In this document: one piece after another, positions 44,555 through 51,431 of the stretch
Position numbering within the stretch: the first letter of the stretch is position 1
Layout of the letters: every line of letters begins with the position of its first letter
Origin: a virus
IMG/VR virus record: IMGVR_UViG_3300042398_001385
Span: 89,315-153,314 of that record
Strand: one strand, 5' to 3'
DNA length: 64,000 bases
Position numbers and translations under genes: made by a program
The notes under the pieces: model-generated
What the model saw: the letters and a program-made list of their open reading frames with translations, nothing else
What the model was told of the DNA's origin: nothing
Databases searched by the model: none

Positions 44555-44640
44555 AATTTGTTACTTATTCTCCTACCCTTTTATTTCGTAACCAACCTGC
44601 TTATCTTTAAATACGAGTTTCTCAAGGGTACAGGTTGTAG
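44555..44640 (-). ncRNA. Structured spacer with H-type pseudoknot potential
   Basis: Between tRNA-Glu and tRNA-Asp. On the minus strand AACCTG and TACCCTT are followed in the same order by CAGGTT and AAGGGTA, so the two stems interlock as a pseudoknot. A GTTAC/GTAAC pair adds a third stem. No open frame. Confidence 0.4.
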
Positions 44641-44712
44641 TAGTCGGTACGGGATTCGAACCCGTGTGACAAGGATGAAAACCTTGTATCCTGACCCCTA
44701 GATGAACCGACC
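44641..44712 (-). tRNA. tRNA-Glu (TTC)
   Basis: Anticodon loop TTTTCAT in a CAAGG/CCTTG stem. Acceptor GGTCGGT pairs with ACCGACT. First tRNA of array 2. Confidence 0.94.
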
Positions 44713-44720
44713 ATAAAAAA

Positions 44721-44803
44721 GGAATAAGGCAGGACCTACGCTCTGTCTTGCATTCCATCTCAAGAGCTGCCTAATACCAGTGGGTTAGTGGTTACCTTAT
44801 TCC
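44721..44803 (-). ncRNA. Three-way-junction RNA at the start of array 2
   Basis: An 83-base segment closed by a perfect 9-bp stem (GGAATAAGG / CCTTATTCC), with internal hairpins ACCA...TGGT and GCTCTTG...CAAGACAGAGC, and TTTTTT directly after it on the minus strand. It is not a cloverleaf. It lies between the array 2 attenuator and tRNA-Glu. Confidence 0.5.
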
Positions 44804-44838
44804 TAATTTCAATATTTCAAAGAGCGTATAAAACAAAA

Positions 44839-44863
44839 AAACCTCTGAGGTTATCAGAGGTTT
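44839..44863 (-). terminator. Attenuator terminator of tRNA array 2
   Basis: A perfect 10-bp stem (AAACCTCTGA / TCAGAGGTTT) with a 5-base loop, then a run of T on the minus strand. The 5' arm CCTCTGA can pair with TCAGAGG at 44891-44897 in the leader, and an inner TTAAATTA/TAATTTAA stem stacks under it. Confidence 0.88.
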
Positions 44864-44884
44864 AAATTATATCGTTATATTAAT

Positions 44885-44974
44885 TTAATTCCTCTGACAC
44901 TTAAATCTATCCTCTAGAAGTGAATCTTCTTTACGAAGAGTAAAATCTGTTGCGATATTTAAAAAGTGTTTCAT
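44885..44974 (-). CDS. Leader peptide 2, codon-matched to tRNA array 2
   Basis: A 29-codon mini-ORF (MKHFLNIATDFTLRKEDSLL, then EDRFKCQRN). Array 2 encodes Leu(TAG), Asp, Glu, fMet and a CAT tRNA. The leader has four Leu (three as CTN), three Asp and two Glu, with seven of codons 13-22 being Leu, Asp or Glu. The last codons TGT CAG AGG AAT TAA contain the arm that pairs with the terminator. Same layout as leaders 1 and 3, though its codon bias is weaker than theirs. Confidence 0.65.
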   Translation of the reverse strand: MKHFLNIATDFTLRKEDSLLEDRFKCQRN

Positions 44975-44994
44975 TGAAAGTTTTGTTCCTTTTT

Positions 44995-45026
44995 TATTAT
45001 ATACTCCAAAAGTACAGAAAAGTTTC
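44995..45026 (-). promoter_or_regulatory. Promoter of tRNA array 2
   Basis: GAAAC (45022-45026) and TATATAATA (44995-45003) on the minus strand, 18 bases apart, about 20 bases upstream of leader 2. Confidence 0.55.
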
Positions 45027-45062
45027 CTATTTAAAAAACGATTTCCTGAATTTTTTTATTTT

Positions 45063-45602
45063 TTATCCTCCTACTCCTATAGCAGCATAGGTATCAGCTA
45101 TTTTTTTGATCCCGTCGAATAATCTTTTTTTCTGTCCTTCCCATCTAGAATCACCCGTATTAATAGCTTTAACTAATACTGGAGGAAGAGCATTAGTAAT
45201 GTTTTCCATCGTGATATCATATATTTTATTTTGTGAAGGGAACAATTTAATTTTTTTGTCTTTAGGATCAGGAGCTAAATATATGTCTATATTTTTTTCT
45301 GTCCCTCCTGCAGTTGTTTTTAATCTCACTGCAATACCGTTTCCTGTAGATTTTGGTGCTTCCATTTGACTAGCAATAGATGCTGATTCAACTAATATAG
45401 CTGGACTCCCCTTAATAGGAAAATAAAGAGGATTAAGCTTTCCAGCAGAGTCTTTAACTTCACTAACAAATAGTTTGCCGAGTAAATCTTTTTGTTGACT
45501 TATATAAGTTTCCAATTTCTTTTTAAACTCCTCTGGTGAAGCAGCCTCGTTTACATTAAGATTCTCGGATAGGAATAAATCGAATGTTAGGATATTTTTC
45601 AT
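45063..45602 (-). CDS. Capsid-targeted protein
   Basis: A 179-residue protein. ATG at 45602 gives MKNILTFDLFLSEN, one of the clearest matches to the shared head-targeting leader (LSE, then a second VNE-A site six residues later). A longer frame begins with TTG and hides the leader. The remainder is a mixed alpha/beta domain (GNGIAVRLKTTAGGTEKNIDIYL) ending in AAIGVGG. No family was recognised. First of a run of three adjacent leader-bearing genes. Confidence 0.65.
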   Translation of the reverse strand: MKNILTFDLFLSENLNVNEAASPEEFKKKLETYISQQKDLLGKLFVSEVKDSAGKLNPLYFPIKGSPAILVESASIASQMEAPKSTGNGIAVRLKTTAGGTEKNIDIYLAPDPKDKKIKLFPSQNKIYDITMENITNALPPVLVKAINTGDSRWEGQKKRLFDGIKKIADTYAAIGVGG

Positions 45603-45613
45603 TTTAATTTTTT

Positions 45614-45892
45614 TTATAAATTCCAAGCTGGGTTAGCAACTATTAGAATGCCATTTTCTACTCTAGGAATAGGTTTAGTTGAATAAACATCATCATATTC
45701 TATTTGGTCTGGGTAGAATTTTTGTCCTTGGAACATGATGTAGTTTTCTTCATCTTTACCTCTGTGGCTCCATCCTTGTCCTCTCATAGAATCGTGAGCT
45801 GCATCATCAACTGTTGGTCTGCCAAAGAGAGCATCCCAGAATCCCTCGTTTACTTTTTCAGAGAATGATTCAAATTCAAATATATGTTTCAT
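45614..45892 (-). CDS. Small capsid-targeted protein
   Basis: A 92-residue protein starting at ATG 45892 (MKHIFEFESFSEKVNEGFW). The leader ends in VNE-G, a likely cleavage site. The mature part would be about 76 residues, with W and G-rich segments (RGQGWSHRGKDEENYIMF). It lies 11 bases from the next leader-bearing gene. Function unknown. Confidence 0.6.
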   Translation of the reverse strand: MKHIFEFESFSEKVNEGFWDALFGRPTVDDAAHDSMRGQGWSHRGKDEENYIMFQGQKFYPDQIEYDDVYSTKPIPRVENGILIVANPAWNL

Positions 45893-45905
45893 TTTGTTTT
45901 TTATT

Positions 45906-46262
45906 TTAAAGCATATTAGATAAAATGTGATAAAGACTATCGCATTCATAATCCATATCGCTTAATTCTAAATTTCTTCCGTTGTACATTATAGTTGATT
46001 CATTAGTATCAACAGTAACAGATTTTCCAATAATCCAAGCTACTATTACACCAGGTTTAATCTCTCTGACGTTTTCAACAAAGGATTTATCAGGAAATCC
46101 TGATGGGTCTTTATATCCAATAGCTCTATAAATGCTGTCCAGTGATGCTCGATCTTCTTTTTTTTCGTATCCAATAAATCTTTTTCCAGCACTTACTGCT
46201 TTTTGAAGCAGAGAAGGTTTTTTAAACTGATTAAAATCCTCGAATATTTTTAGGTGCTTCAT
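45906..46262 (-). CDS. Capsid-targeted protein
   Basis: A 118-residue protein starting MKHLKIFEDFNQFKKPS. The head-targeting core is clear, though no LxE site follows closely. The body is alpha/beta (KPGVIVAWIIGKSVTVDTNE). GATATATAAATA lies 10-20 bases upstream, including the exact box TATAAATA at 46272-46279. Function unknown. Confidence 0.6.
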   Translation of the reverse strand: MKHLKIFEDFNQFKKPSLLQKAVSAGKRFIGYEKKEDRASLDSIYRAIGYKDPSGFPDKSFVENVREIKPGVIVAWIIGKSVTVDTNESTIMYNGRNLELSDMDYECDSLYHILSNML

Positions 46263-46271
46263 TTATTTTTT

Positions 46272-46279
46272 TATTTATA
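46272..46279 (-). promoter_or_regulatory. T4-late-like box TATAAATA
   Basis: An exact TATAAATA on the minus strand about 10 bases upstream of the ATG at 46262, as expected if this head-protein gene is late. Confidence 0.5.
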
Positions 46280-46282
46280 TAT

Positions 46283-46702
46283 CTATAGTATTCCTTGAGA
46301 TCTTAGAAATTGGTAGATAGAATCAGAATTTTCCTCTGCCCACGTTATAGCTATTTCCTCTATATCTACACCTTTATATGTTAAATCTGTTCCGTGTATT
46401 TCTAGAGATAGGTGCATAGATTCGTGCATAATCAATAAAACGTCCTTATATCCATTACCTAACCGAGTAGCATTTAAAAATAAAAAGAGCTTGTTGTGAT
46501 CATCCGGATAAACATTACATAATCCTGCTATATAAGCATTAGTTGGATTATCGTAACAGTCTTTCTTATAAAGACCATGTAGTTCTTCTACACCAAAAAA
46601 ATTAAATATATCTTCGGACTTTTTCCCTATTATTAGAGTATATTCGGGATATTGCTTTGTAATTATTCCTGATATATCGAAATATGATAGTTTTTTAATC
46701 AT
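46283..46702 (-). CDS. Zincin-like metallopeptidase candidate
   Basis: A 139-residue protein with a single HExxH motif, LLIMHESMHLSLEIHG (about residues 95-110), on a predicted helix, and downstream acidic residues (DIEEIAITWAEEN) that could supply the third zinc ligand. It starts MIKKLSYFDISGIITK, only a weak match to the head leader. It sits in a run of head-targeted genes. Peptidase activity is inferred from the motif, and a decayed or non-catalytic zinc site is possible. Confidence 0.55.
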   Translation of the reverse strand: MIKKLSYFDISGIITKQYPEYTLIIGKKSEDIFNFFGVEELHGLYKKDCYDNPTNAYIAGLCNVYPDDHNKLFLFLNATRLGNGYKDVLLIMHESMHLSLEIHGTDLTYKGVDIEEIAITWAEENSDSIYQFLRSQGIL

Positions 46703-46712
46703 ATTATTCTAA

Positions 46713-48326
46713 TTATAATTCAAGCATGTCATAAACGTCCTTATATCCGTACTTTTTAGCCCCTCTATTCATTGCTATTAGATATGATCCAATGTTTAAA
46801 AGATCAGGAAATACTGGACTGTCTACTAATCTATCAGCTATCTTACCGGCAGCTTCTTCCCATTCTGGGCTTTCTTTCTTTTTAATAATAATATCCTGTA
46901 AAATTTCTAGTTCTTTACGGTTATCCTGGAGGAACTTTCCTATCCATGAAGTTTTAAACGCTTGCTTTATGTCGAACAGTAGGTACTTATTGAAATAGTA
47001 ATACTCACCTATGTATTCATTGCTCCTTTTAGCCATAACTTCTTTTTGTTCTGGAGTTCCGTAACTGTATCGTTCAGGTCTTGTGTATTCAGGGTGAGAC
47101 TCAAAATCTCTATCTAACTCAGATTCTAATTTATTCGGATCCCATGAATCCATACTTAACGCGTGTTCATCCGAATTATTCCAAATGAAACCTGCAGTCT
47201 CATCGAACTGTTTCATTGAAAATTTAGGAGTAGCTATGATCTTGCAAACCATCGTCATGTATCGTAAGTAGTTGCGCACAACTTCTTTGTCGAAAGGATC
47301 TTCTGTATGATCATTTGATAAATATTTCACACAAGCTTTCAAGTAATCTTTGCTGAATCCTCTATGAGCTTGGTACTCCTGTTCTTCTTTCTTGATGTCC
47401 AAGTTTTTGTACTGAGATCTTTTAATCTTCCCTAGACTCATAAAATCTTCCCAGTTCGTTTGTCCCTTCTCAAGATTGTACCATTTAGAACCCCAGTGTA
47501 GTCCACTTTTTCTGATGTCTTCCCTGTCTTGTAAATCTCTCATCTCACTGTCAAGATTATCATCGGTTGAGTAGTGAGAGCCCCCACTAAACGTAGTGTA
47601 GCCCATAGCTTCTATCGCATTGTTGGCATCTTGCAGCTCGTAATCGACAATATCTCCTTTTATCTTCAAGAAATAAATTTGGTTTCTGTTCTCAGCTGTT
47701 TTAGACACAAACTCCCTAACTTCTTCCTCTGCTTCAGGTAAGTAAAGAACTACTGTACCGTCAGACACTACCAAGCTCTTGTCATAGTAAGTGTCTATAG
47801 CAAAGAGACTGGCAGGTTTTCCGTTAGTCTTGATCATAGATTCTCCGGGCATCAAGTAGATGTACTTGTTACCTGTCCAGTTTCCACCTGAGTGAGAAGA
47901 AACTACGTGGTTCAACGTAAAGTGTTTTGTCCATCTGGTGGAATGAGCATCTATCATCCATTTTCTAAAAGTTTCAAAGTCCTTGTAGTGAGGTTCTTCC
48001 TTTATCCATGTATTTTCAGGGTCGTTGATGTCATCATTGTACTTCTTCTTGAGGTACTTCTCGAAAGAGTCATTGAAGCCTACGCTCTTTAGAGCTTTTC
48101 CTGTGTGAAGTATCATATCTTTACCACGAAGTGTGGGAAGCTCATCTGAGGATCTAATAAAAACTAAGTTCTTCCAATCAATAGCTACTATACCATCTTC
48201 CTTAAAATCCAGTTTGTCCACAGGTTCTCCAACTTTAGGTAATTCACTAATATTATTAATTATTTTAGAAGCTTTTGATAGGTATTCAAAAACAAACTCT
48301 TCGAATAATTTTATGTACTTTTTCAT
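46713..48326 (-). CDS. Large capsid-targeted protein
   Basis: A 537-residue protein starting MKKYIKLFEEFVFEYLSK, a good match to the shared head leader. Residues about 125-205 contain TRWTKHFTLNHVVSSHSGGNW, then YLMPGESMI and PASLFAIDTYY, a pattern that looks like an enzyme core but that I cannot assign. T4 packages an ADP-ribosyltransferase (Alt) of comparable size, so an effector delivered with DNA is a reasonable guess. Its GC-richer codons in the middle third differ from neighbours. It shares a bidirectional AT-rich promoter region with the plus-strand gene at 48365. Confidence 0.6.
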   Translation of the reverse strand: MKKYIKLFEEFVFEYLSKASKIINNISELPKVGEPVDKLDFKEDGIVAIDWKNLVFIRSSDELPTLRGKDMILHTGKALKSVGFNDSFEKYLKKKYNDDINDPENTWIKEEPHYKDFETFRKWMIDAHSTRWTKHFTLNHVVSSHSGGNWTGNKYIYLMPGESMIKTNGKPASLFAIDTYYDKSLVVSDGTVVLYLPEAEEEVREFVSKTAENRNQIYFLKIKGDIVDYELQDANNAIEAMGYTTFSGGSHYSTDDNLDSEMRDLQDREDIRKSGLHWGSKWYNLEKGQTNWEDFMSLGKIKRSQYKNLDIKKEEQEYQAHRGFSKDYLKACVKYLSNDHTEDPFDKEVVRNYLRYMTMVCKIIATPKFSMKQFDETAGFIWNNSDEHALSMDSWDPNKLESELDRDFESHPEYTRPERYSYGTPEQKEVMAKRSNEYIGEYYYFNKYLLFDIKQAFKTSWIGKFLQDNRKELEILQDIIIKKKESPEWEEAAGKIADRLVDSPVFPDLLNIGSYLIAMNRGAKKYGYKDVYDMLEL

Positions 48327-48364
48327 ATACGTTATATATCTCGTTTATTTAGATATATAGTAGT

Positions 48365-48937
48365 ATGAAGTATATTAAACTATTTGAGGGATTTGATACA
48401 AATAATAATCCCACATCGATAACATTAGAGATACTTCCTGGATTCTACAATAGAATGAAAGAATCTAATGGAACTGTAACAGATGGAAGTTATGGATATC
48501 CTGATCCTAAAAATATACAGTTGTTCGATGGGAGTACTGATTTTAAAGAGAATTATAATCTTTGTTACGTAGCTAGATTAAATTCCAAATCTGAATATAA
48601 CTACGGAGGATCTGTATCTATTTGGATTAGTTATAGAAGAGACATTGCAGAGATTTCAATGTACGAGTCTATATTTGACTTTGATACTAATAGAAAATTA
48701 ATGGATTATGCTTCAGGTTTACCTAACACATCCCCAATTTATAAGGGATTATGGAAGGATACAAATCAGGATAACATAGAATATAACAGGAGATTAATGC
48801 CAAAGGATACACTATCAAGAGTTAGAAGAGAAGAATGGAACTTCTTTAATCCTACTGGATATTGCAAATTTGAAGATGGCGTAGAACCAGGTAAAACCGA
48901 TCACCGAGGATACTTCAGAATTAAAGAGGTTAAGTAA
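48365..48937 (+). CDS. Capsid-targeted protein (plus strand)
   Basis: A 190-residue protein starting MKYIKLFEGFDTNNNPTS, again the shared head leader. The body is beta-rich with many aromatic residues (GSVSIWISYRRDIAEISMYES). It runs divergently from the 537-residue leader-bearing gene and ends just before the distal end of tRNA array 3. No family was recognised. Confidence 0.6.
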   Translation: MKYIKLFEGFDTNNNPTSITLEILPGFYNRMKESNGTVTDGSYGYPDPKNIQLFDGSTDFKENYNLCYVARLNSKSEYNYGGSVSIWISYRRDIAEISMYESIFDFDTNRKLMDYASGLPNTSPIYKGLWKDTNQDNIEYNRRLMPKDTLSRVRREEWNFFNPTGYCKFEDGVEPGKTDHRGYFRIKEVK

Positions 48938-48951
48938 AAAAATCTAAAAAG

Positions 48952-49054
48952 TACAAGAGGTTGGACTTGAACCAACATGAACTTTCGTTCTCGGGCATGA
49001 CACCCTAGCGTCTATCCATCGGATCATAAATGAACTCGCTTCCGCCACTCTTAT
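48952..49054 (-). tRNA. tRNA-like gene with D-loop insertion and odd anticodon loop
   Basis: A 103-base sequence that folds like a class II tRNA: acceptor ATAAGAG/CTCTTGT, D-stem GCG/CGC, variable-arm hairpin GAACGAAAGTTC, and T-arm GTTGG-TTCAAGT-CCAAC. The D-loop carries about 21 extra bases, and the anticodon loop is TGTCATG with G at position 33 in place of the universal T. If read formally, the anticodon would be TCA (opal). It may be a decayed Leu/Ser tRNA or a non-translational RNA. Confidence 0.5.
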
Positions 49055-49059
49055 ATTTG

Positions 49060-49143
49060 TACCCGGAGAGGGACTTGAACCCTCACGACCAAATGGCCAA
49101 CAGATTTTAAGTCTGTCTTGTCTACCTATTCCAACATCCGGGC
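49060..49143 (-). tRNA. tRNA-Leu (TAA)
   Basis: A class II tRNA with a long variable arm. Anticodon loop CTTAAAA, reading TTA/TTG. Acceptor GCCCGGA pairs with TCCGGGT. Confidence 0.94.
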
Positions 49144-49152
49144 AGACTTTTG

Positions 49153-49226
49153 TGGTCCCTCACGGGCTCGAACCGTGGACCTACTGATTATGAGTCAGTT
49201 GCTCTAACCTACTGAGCTAAGGGACC
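49153..49226 (-). tRNA. tRNA (CAT), Met or Ile2, copy in array 3
   Basis: Identical to the copy at 44236-44309 except for one D-loop base. Anticodon loop CTCATAA. Confidence 0.88.
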
Positions 49227-49230
49227 TAAG

Positions 49231-49304
49231 TAGAGACGACGAGAGTCGAACTCGTGACCGCATGCGTATAAGGCATGTGCTCTAACCAATTGAGCTACGC
49301 CTCT
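49231..49304 (-). tRNA. tRNA-Ile (TAT)
   Basis: Anticodon loop CTTATAC in a CATGC/GCATG stem. It reads ATA, the rare isoleucine codon, by a T34 rather than the usual bacterial lysidine route. Confidence 0.93.
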
Positions 49305-49311
49305 ATGGCTG

Positions 49312-49384
49312 TCGGGATACCAGGACTCGAACCTGGGGCCTCCTGGTCCCAAACCAGGCGATCTACCAACTGATCTACATCCCG
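49312..49384 (-). tRNA. tRNA-Pro (TGG)
   Basis: Anticodon loop TTTGGGA in a CCTGG/CCAGG stem. Acceptor starts with C1-G72, as is usual for proline. Confidence 0.95.
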
Positions 49385-49551
49385 AAATTGTATGTCTTTA
49401 AGTATCACCAGAACATACAAACTGTGCCAACCAACGATTTGGAGAATAAGTGTGCATAACATTAAAGAATACCAAGGTATCCTACCTGTCTACGGTGTAG
49501 AGGCCTATTCCATCTTCGATCCATGCCCAGCGCTAGGCAGAGGGATTTGTG
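49385..49551 (-). ncRNA. Structured spacer RNA (about 165 nt) in array 3
   Basis: Between tRNA-Arg and tRNA-Pro. Contains a perfect 8-bp hairpin TTGTATGT/ACATACAA (49388-49420), a hairpin around GCCTAGCGCTGGGC, and a self-complementary ATACCTTGGTAT. No convincing open frame. Probably a structured RNA co-transcribed with the tRNAs. Confidence 0.4.
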
Positions 49552-49625
49552 TGATCCGAGCAGGATTCGAACCTGCGACCTACTGCTTAGAAGGCAGTTG
49601 CTCTATCCAGCTGAGCTATCGGACC
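49552..49625 (-). tRNA. tRNA-Arg (TCT)
   Basis: Anticodon loop CTTCTAA in an ACTGC/GCAGT stem, reading AGA/AGG, which are preferred Arg codons in this AT-rich genome. Confidence 0.95.
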
Positions 49626-49631
49626 AAATGG

Positions 49632-49717
49632 CGGAGAGGGCGAGATTCGAACTCGCGGTAGCTTTCACTACGTCGGTTTTCAAGACCGGTGCATTAAACC
49701 AACTCTGCCACCTCTCC
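49632..49717 (-). tRNA. tRNA-Ser (TGA)
   Basis: A class II tRNA with a long variable arm (GTAGTGAAAGCTAC). Anticodon loop CTTGAAA, reading TCN. Discriminator G. First gene of array 3. Confidence 0.94.
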
Positions 49718-49747
49718 AATTCATCATTATTTCAAAGACCATAAAAA

Positions 49748-49773
49748 AACCGGGACTTTTAAAGGTCCCGGTT
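49748..49773 (-). terminator. Attenuator terminator of tRNA array 3
   Basis: A 9-bp GC-rich stem (AACCGGGAC / GTCCCGGTT) with a short loop and a 7-base T-run on the minus strand. Its 5' arm plus loop CGGGACCTTT is complementary over 10 positions to AAAGGTCCTG at the end of leader 3. Confidence 0.9.
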
Positions 49774-49798
49774 TTTTAGTTTATAGTTATAGTTAAAA

Positions 49799-49873
49799 CT
49801 AACACAGGACCTTTAGAGATCGTCTTATCGACGGTCTTAATATTATAGGTAATATGTTAAGTGTTTTGTTCAT
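49799..49873 (-). CDS. Leader peptide 3, codon-matched to tRNA array 3
   Basis: A 24-codon mini-ORF (MNKTLNILPIILRPSIRRSL, then KVLC). Codons 7-20 consist only of Ile (four, all ATA), Leu, Pro, Arg (AGA, AGA, CGA) and Ser (TCG, TCT). Array 3 encodes exactly Ile(TAT), Leu(TAA), Pro(TGG), Arg(TCT) and Ser(TGA), plus a CAT tRNA. The last codons CTA AAG GTC CTG TGT TAG carry the antiterminator arm. Strong candidate for a ribosome-sensing attenuator leader. Confidence 0.75.
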   Translation of the reverse strand: MNKTLNILPIILRPSIRRSLKVLC

Positions 49874-49878
49874 TTAAG

Positions 49879-49910
49879 TATTATATATCGTTCCTTTTGT
49901 TTTGTTTCAC
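49879..49910 (-). promoter_or_regulatory. Promoter of tRNA array 3
   Basis: GTGAAAC (49904-49910) and TATATAATA (49879-49887) on the minus strand, spaced by 16 bases exactly as before array 1, with the leader 3 ATG about 6 bases downstream. Confidence 0.65.
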
Positions 49911-49959
49911 AAATATAGATCTTTTATATTGATAAAAAAAATGATTATGTGGATTAATT

Positions 49960-50451
49960 TTAAAAATTAATTTGTTTTTTAATCTTTTCAATGATATAAT
50001 TTGAAAGATCTGTTTTATCTGAATAATCTAATTTATGTTTGCTAATAAACATGCTTATTTTATTCTTTATATCTCTTTTTATATCATTAGTTAATGTATC
50101 AATCTCATTAGAAAGACTATTATAAAGAGAGGCTCTTTTATAATCTCTAATAGTATCAGGATCGAGGCCATTATAATATTTTTCGATATCTGAATTATCC
50201 ATTTTACCAGCATTTATAGCCATAGTTATAATCTCAGTAAAAAAATCTCCATTTAGTTTTCCTTCTTTAACCATAGATCCAATAACAGAAATAAAGTGGT
50301 AAAGATCATCCTTATCTCCTTTATCGATTACACCTTTTGCAAGTGCTAAAATCCCTGAAGGAGTCATTGACTCAATCATTTTAGGTGTAAGTCCAGCAAG
50401 TTTTTGTGAATATGGAGTGCTATACTCTTCGAATAAATTTATATGCTTCAT
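49960..50451 (-). CDS. Capsid-targeted helical protein
   Basis: A 163-residue protein starting MKHINLFEEYSTPYSQKL, the shared head leader, followed by an all-helical body. AATATAAATATA precedes the ATG. No domain was recognised. It is the first protein gene upstream of array 3. Confidence 0.6.
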   Translation of the reverse strand: MKHINLFEEYSTPYSQKLAGLTPKMIESMTPSGILALAKGVIDKGDKDDLYHFISVIGSMVKEGKLNGDFFTEIITMAINAGKMDNSDIEKYYNGLDPDTIRDYKRASLYNSLSNEIDTLTNDIKRDIKNKISMFISKHKLDYSDKTDLSNYIIEKIKKQINF

Positions 50452-50492
50452 TATATTTATATTATTTATCTATATCTATATATCTATATATT

Positions 50493-51422
50493 TCAATTAA
50501 TTCTTTTTTTACCTGCTATAGAATCCCATATGTTTCTACTTTTTGTAGCTATGGCTTTTCCCGTTGGTGCTAATCTATCCTGTACTGTTTTAAGAGCGTC
50601 TTGTGTGTCTTTCTTTAATCTAGCGCCAAACACATTTCCTTTTCTTATCCCCTTATCGATCATTTGTGTCATTTTTTCCATTCCATCATCAATAGTTTTG
50701 TTAATAGGAACTTTAAGATTGTCTAATGTATTTTGACACACTTTATAAAAGTCTTCTATATTTTGTCCTATATTAATTGATTTTACACCAACCTCTTTTG
50801 CTGTACCATAAACACAAGAACTTAAAAATTCAGGTATTGTTTTAAATGATGAAGTCGATGATTTATAAGATCCTACAGTTAATACTGATACAGCCTCTGA
50901 AGCTTTTGGCGAAGATTCTGCTAATTTATAAAGATCTTTAAGAACCATTTTAAATAATCCGGATGAATCTTCCTTCATACTATTAAAGGTCTCTTCTCCT
51001 TTATCAGTGTAATATTTATTTATTCTGCTAAAAGTGTATATAACGCTTAATCCTGCTGTGATTTCTCCTTCTTTAACATAAGAAAAAATAGACGAAGCTA
51101 GAGTCATTATTCCGTCTGCAACTGCTTCAGAAACAACATATATCCCGTCAGGCGTAAAAACTAGGGTCTTATCTTTTTTTTCTGCTATTTTTAAAAGCGT
51201 AGCTCCTATCTTCTTATTACTTTCATTAATTGAATCAGCATAAGCTTTCATTCCGCTTCCTACACACAAGAAATTATATTCCCTCCCGCTTATAGTTGTA
51301 GTTTTTACATCTTTTAATGTTCTATACAGAAGTTTATTATCTATATCAAACAGTTTTGATTTACTGTCTGTAATTTCGCTTTCAAATAAAACGAAATCAT
51401 TAAAGTCTAAAATCTTATTCAT
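50493..51422 (-). CDS. Capsid-targeted protein
   Basis: A 309-residue protein with leader MNKILDFNDFVLFES (LFE then S as the likely cleavage site). The body is mainly helical with a Ser/Thr/Lys-rich composition and a basic C-terminus (LAPTGKAIATKSRNIWDSIAGKKRIN), consistent with a DNA-associated internal protein. No catalytic motif was recognised. Confidence 0.62.
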   Translation of the reverse strand: MNKILDFNDFVLFESEITDSKSKLFDIDNKLLYRTLKDVKTTTISGREYNFLCVGSGMKAYADSINESNKKIGATLLKIAEKKDKTLVFTPDGIYVVSEAVADGIMTLASSIFSYVKEGEITAGLSVIYTFSRINKYYTDKGEETFNSMKEDSSGLFKMVLKDLYKLAESSPKASEAVSVLTVGSYKSSTSSFKTIPEFLSSCVYGTAKEVGVKSINIGQNIEDFYKVCQNTLDNLKVPINKTIDDGMEKMTQMIDKGIRKGNVFGARLKKDTQDALKTVQDRLAPTGKAIATKSRNIWDSIAGKKRIN

Positions 51423-51431
51423 TGGTATTTT

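Noticed and set aside
48952-49054. Selenocysteine tRNA
   Set aside because: The formal anticodon would be TCA and the RNA is long, but the acceptor/T-arm length and the G at position 33 do not fit a functional Sec tRNA, and no selenium genes are visible.
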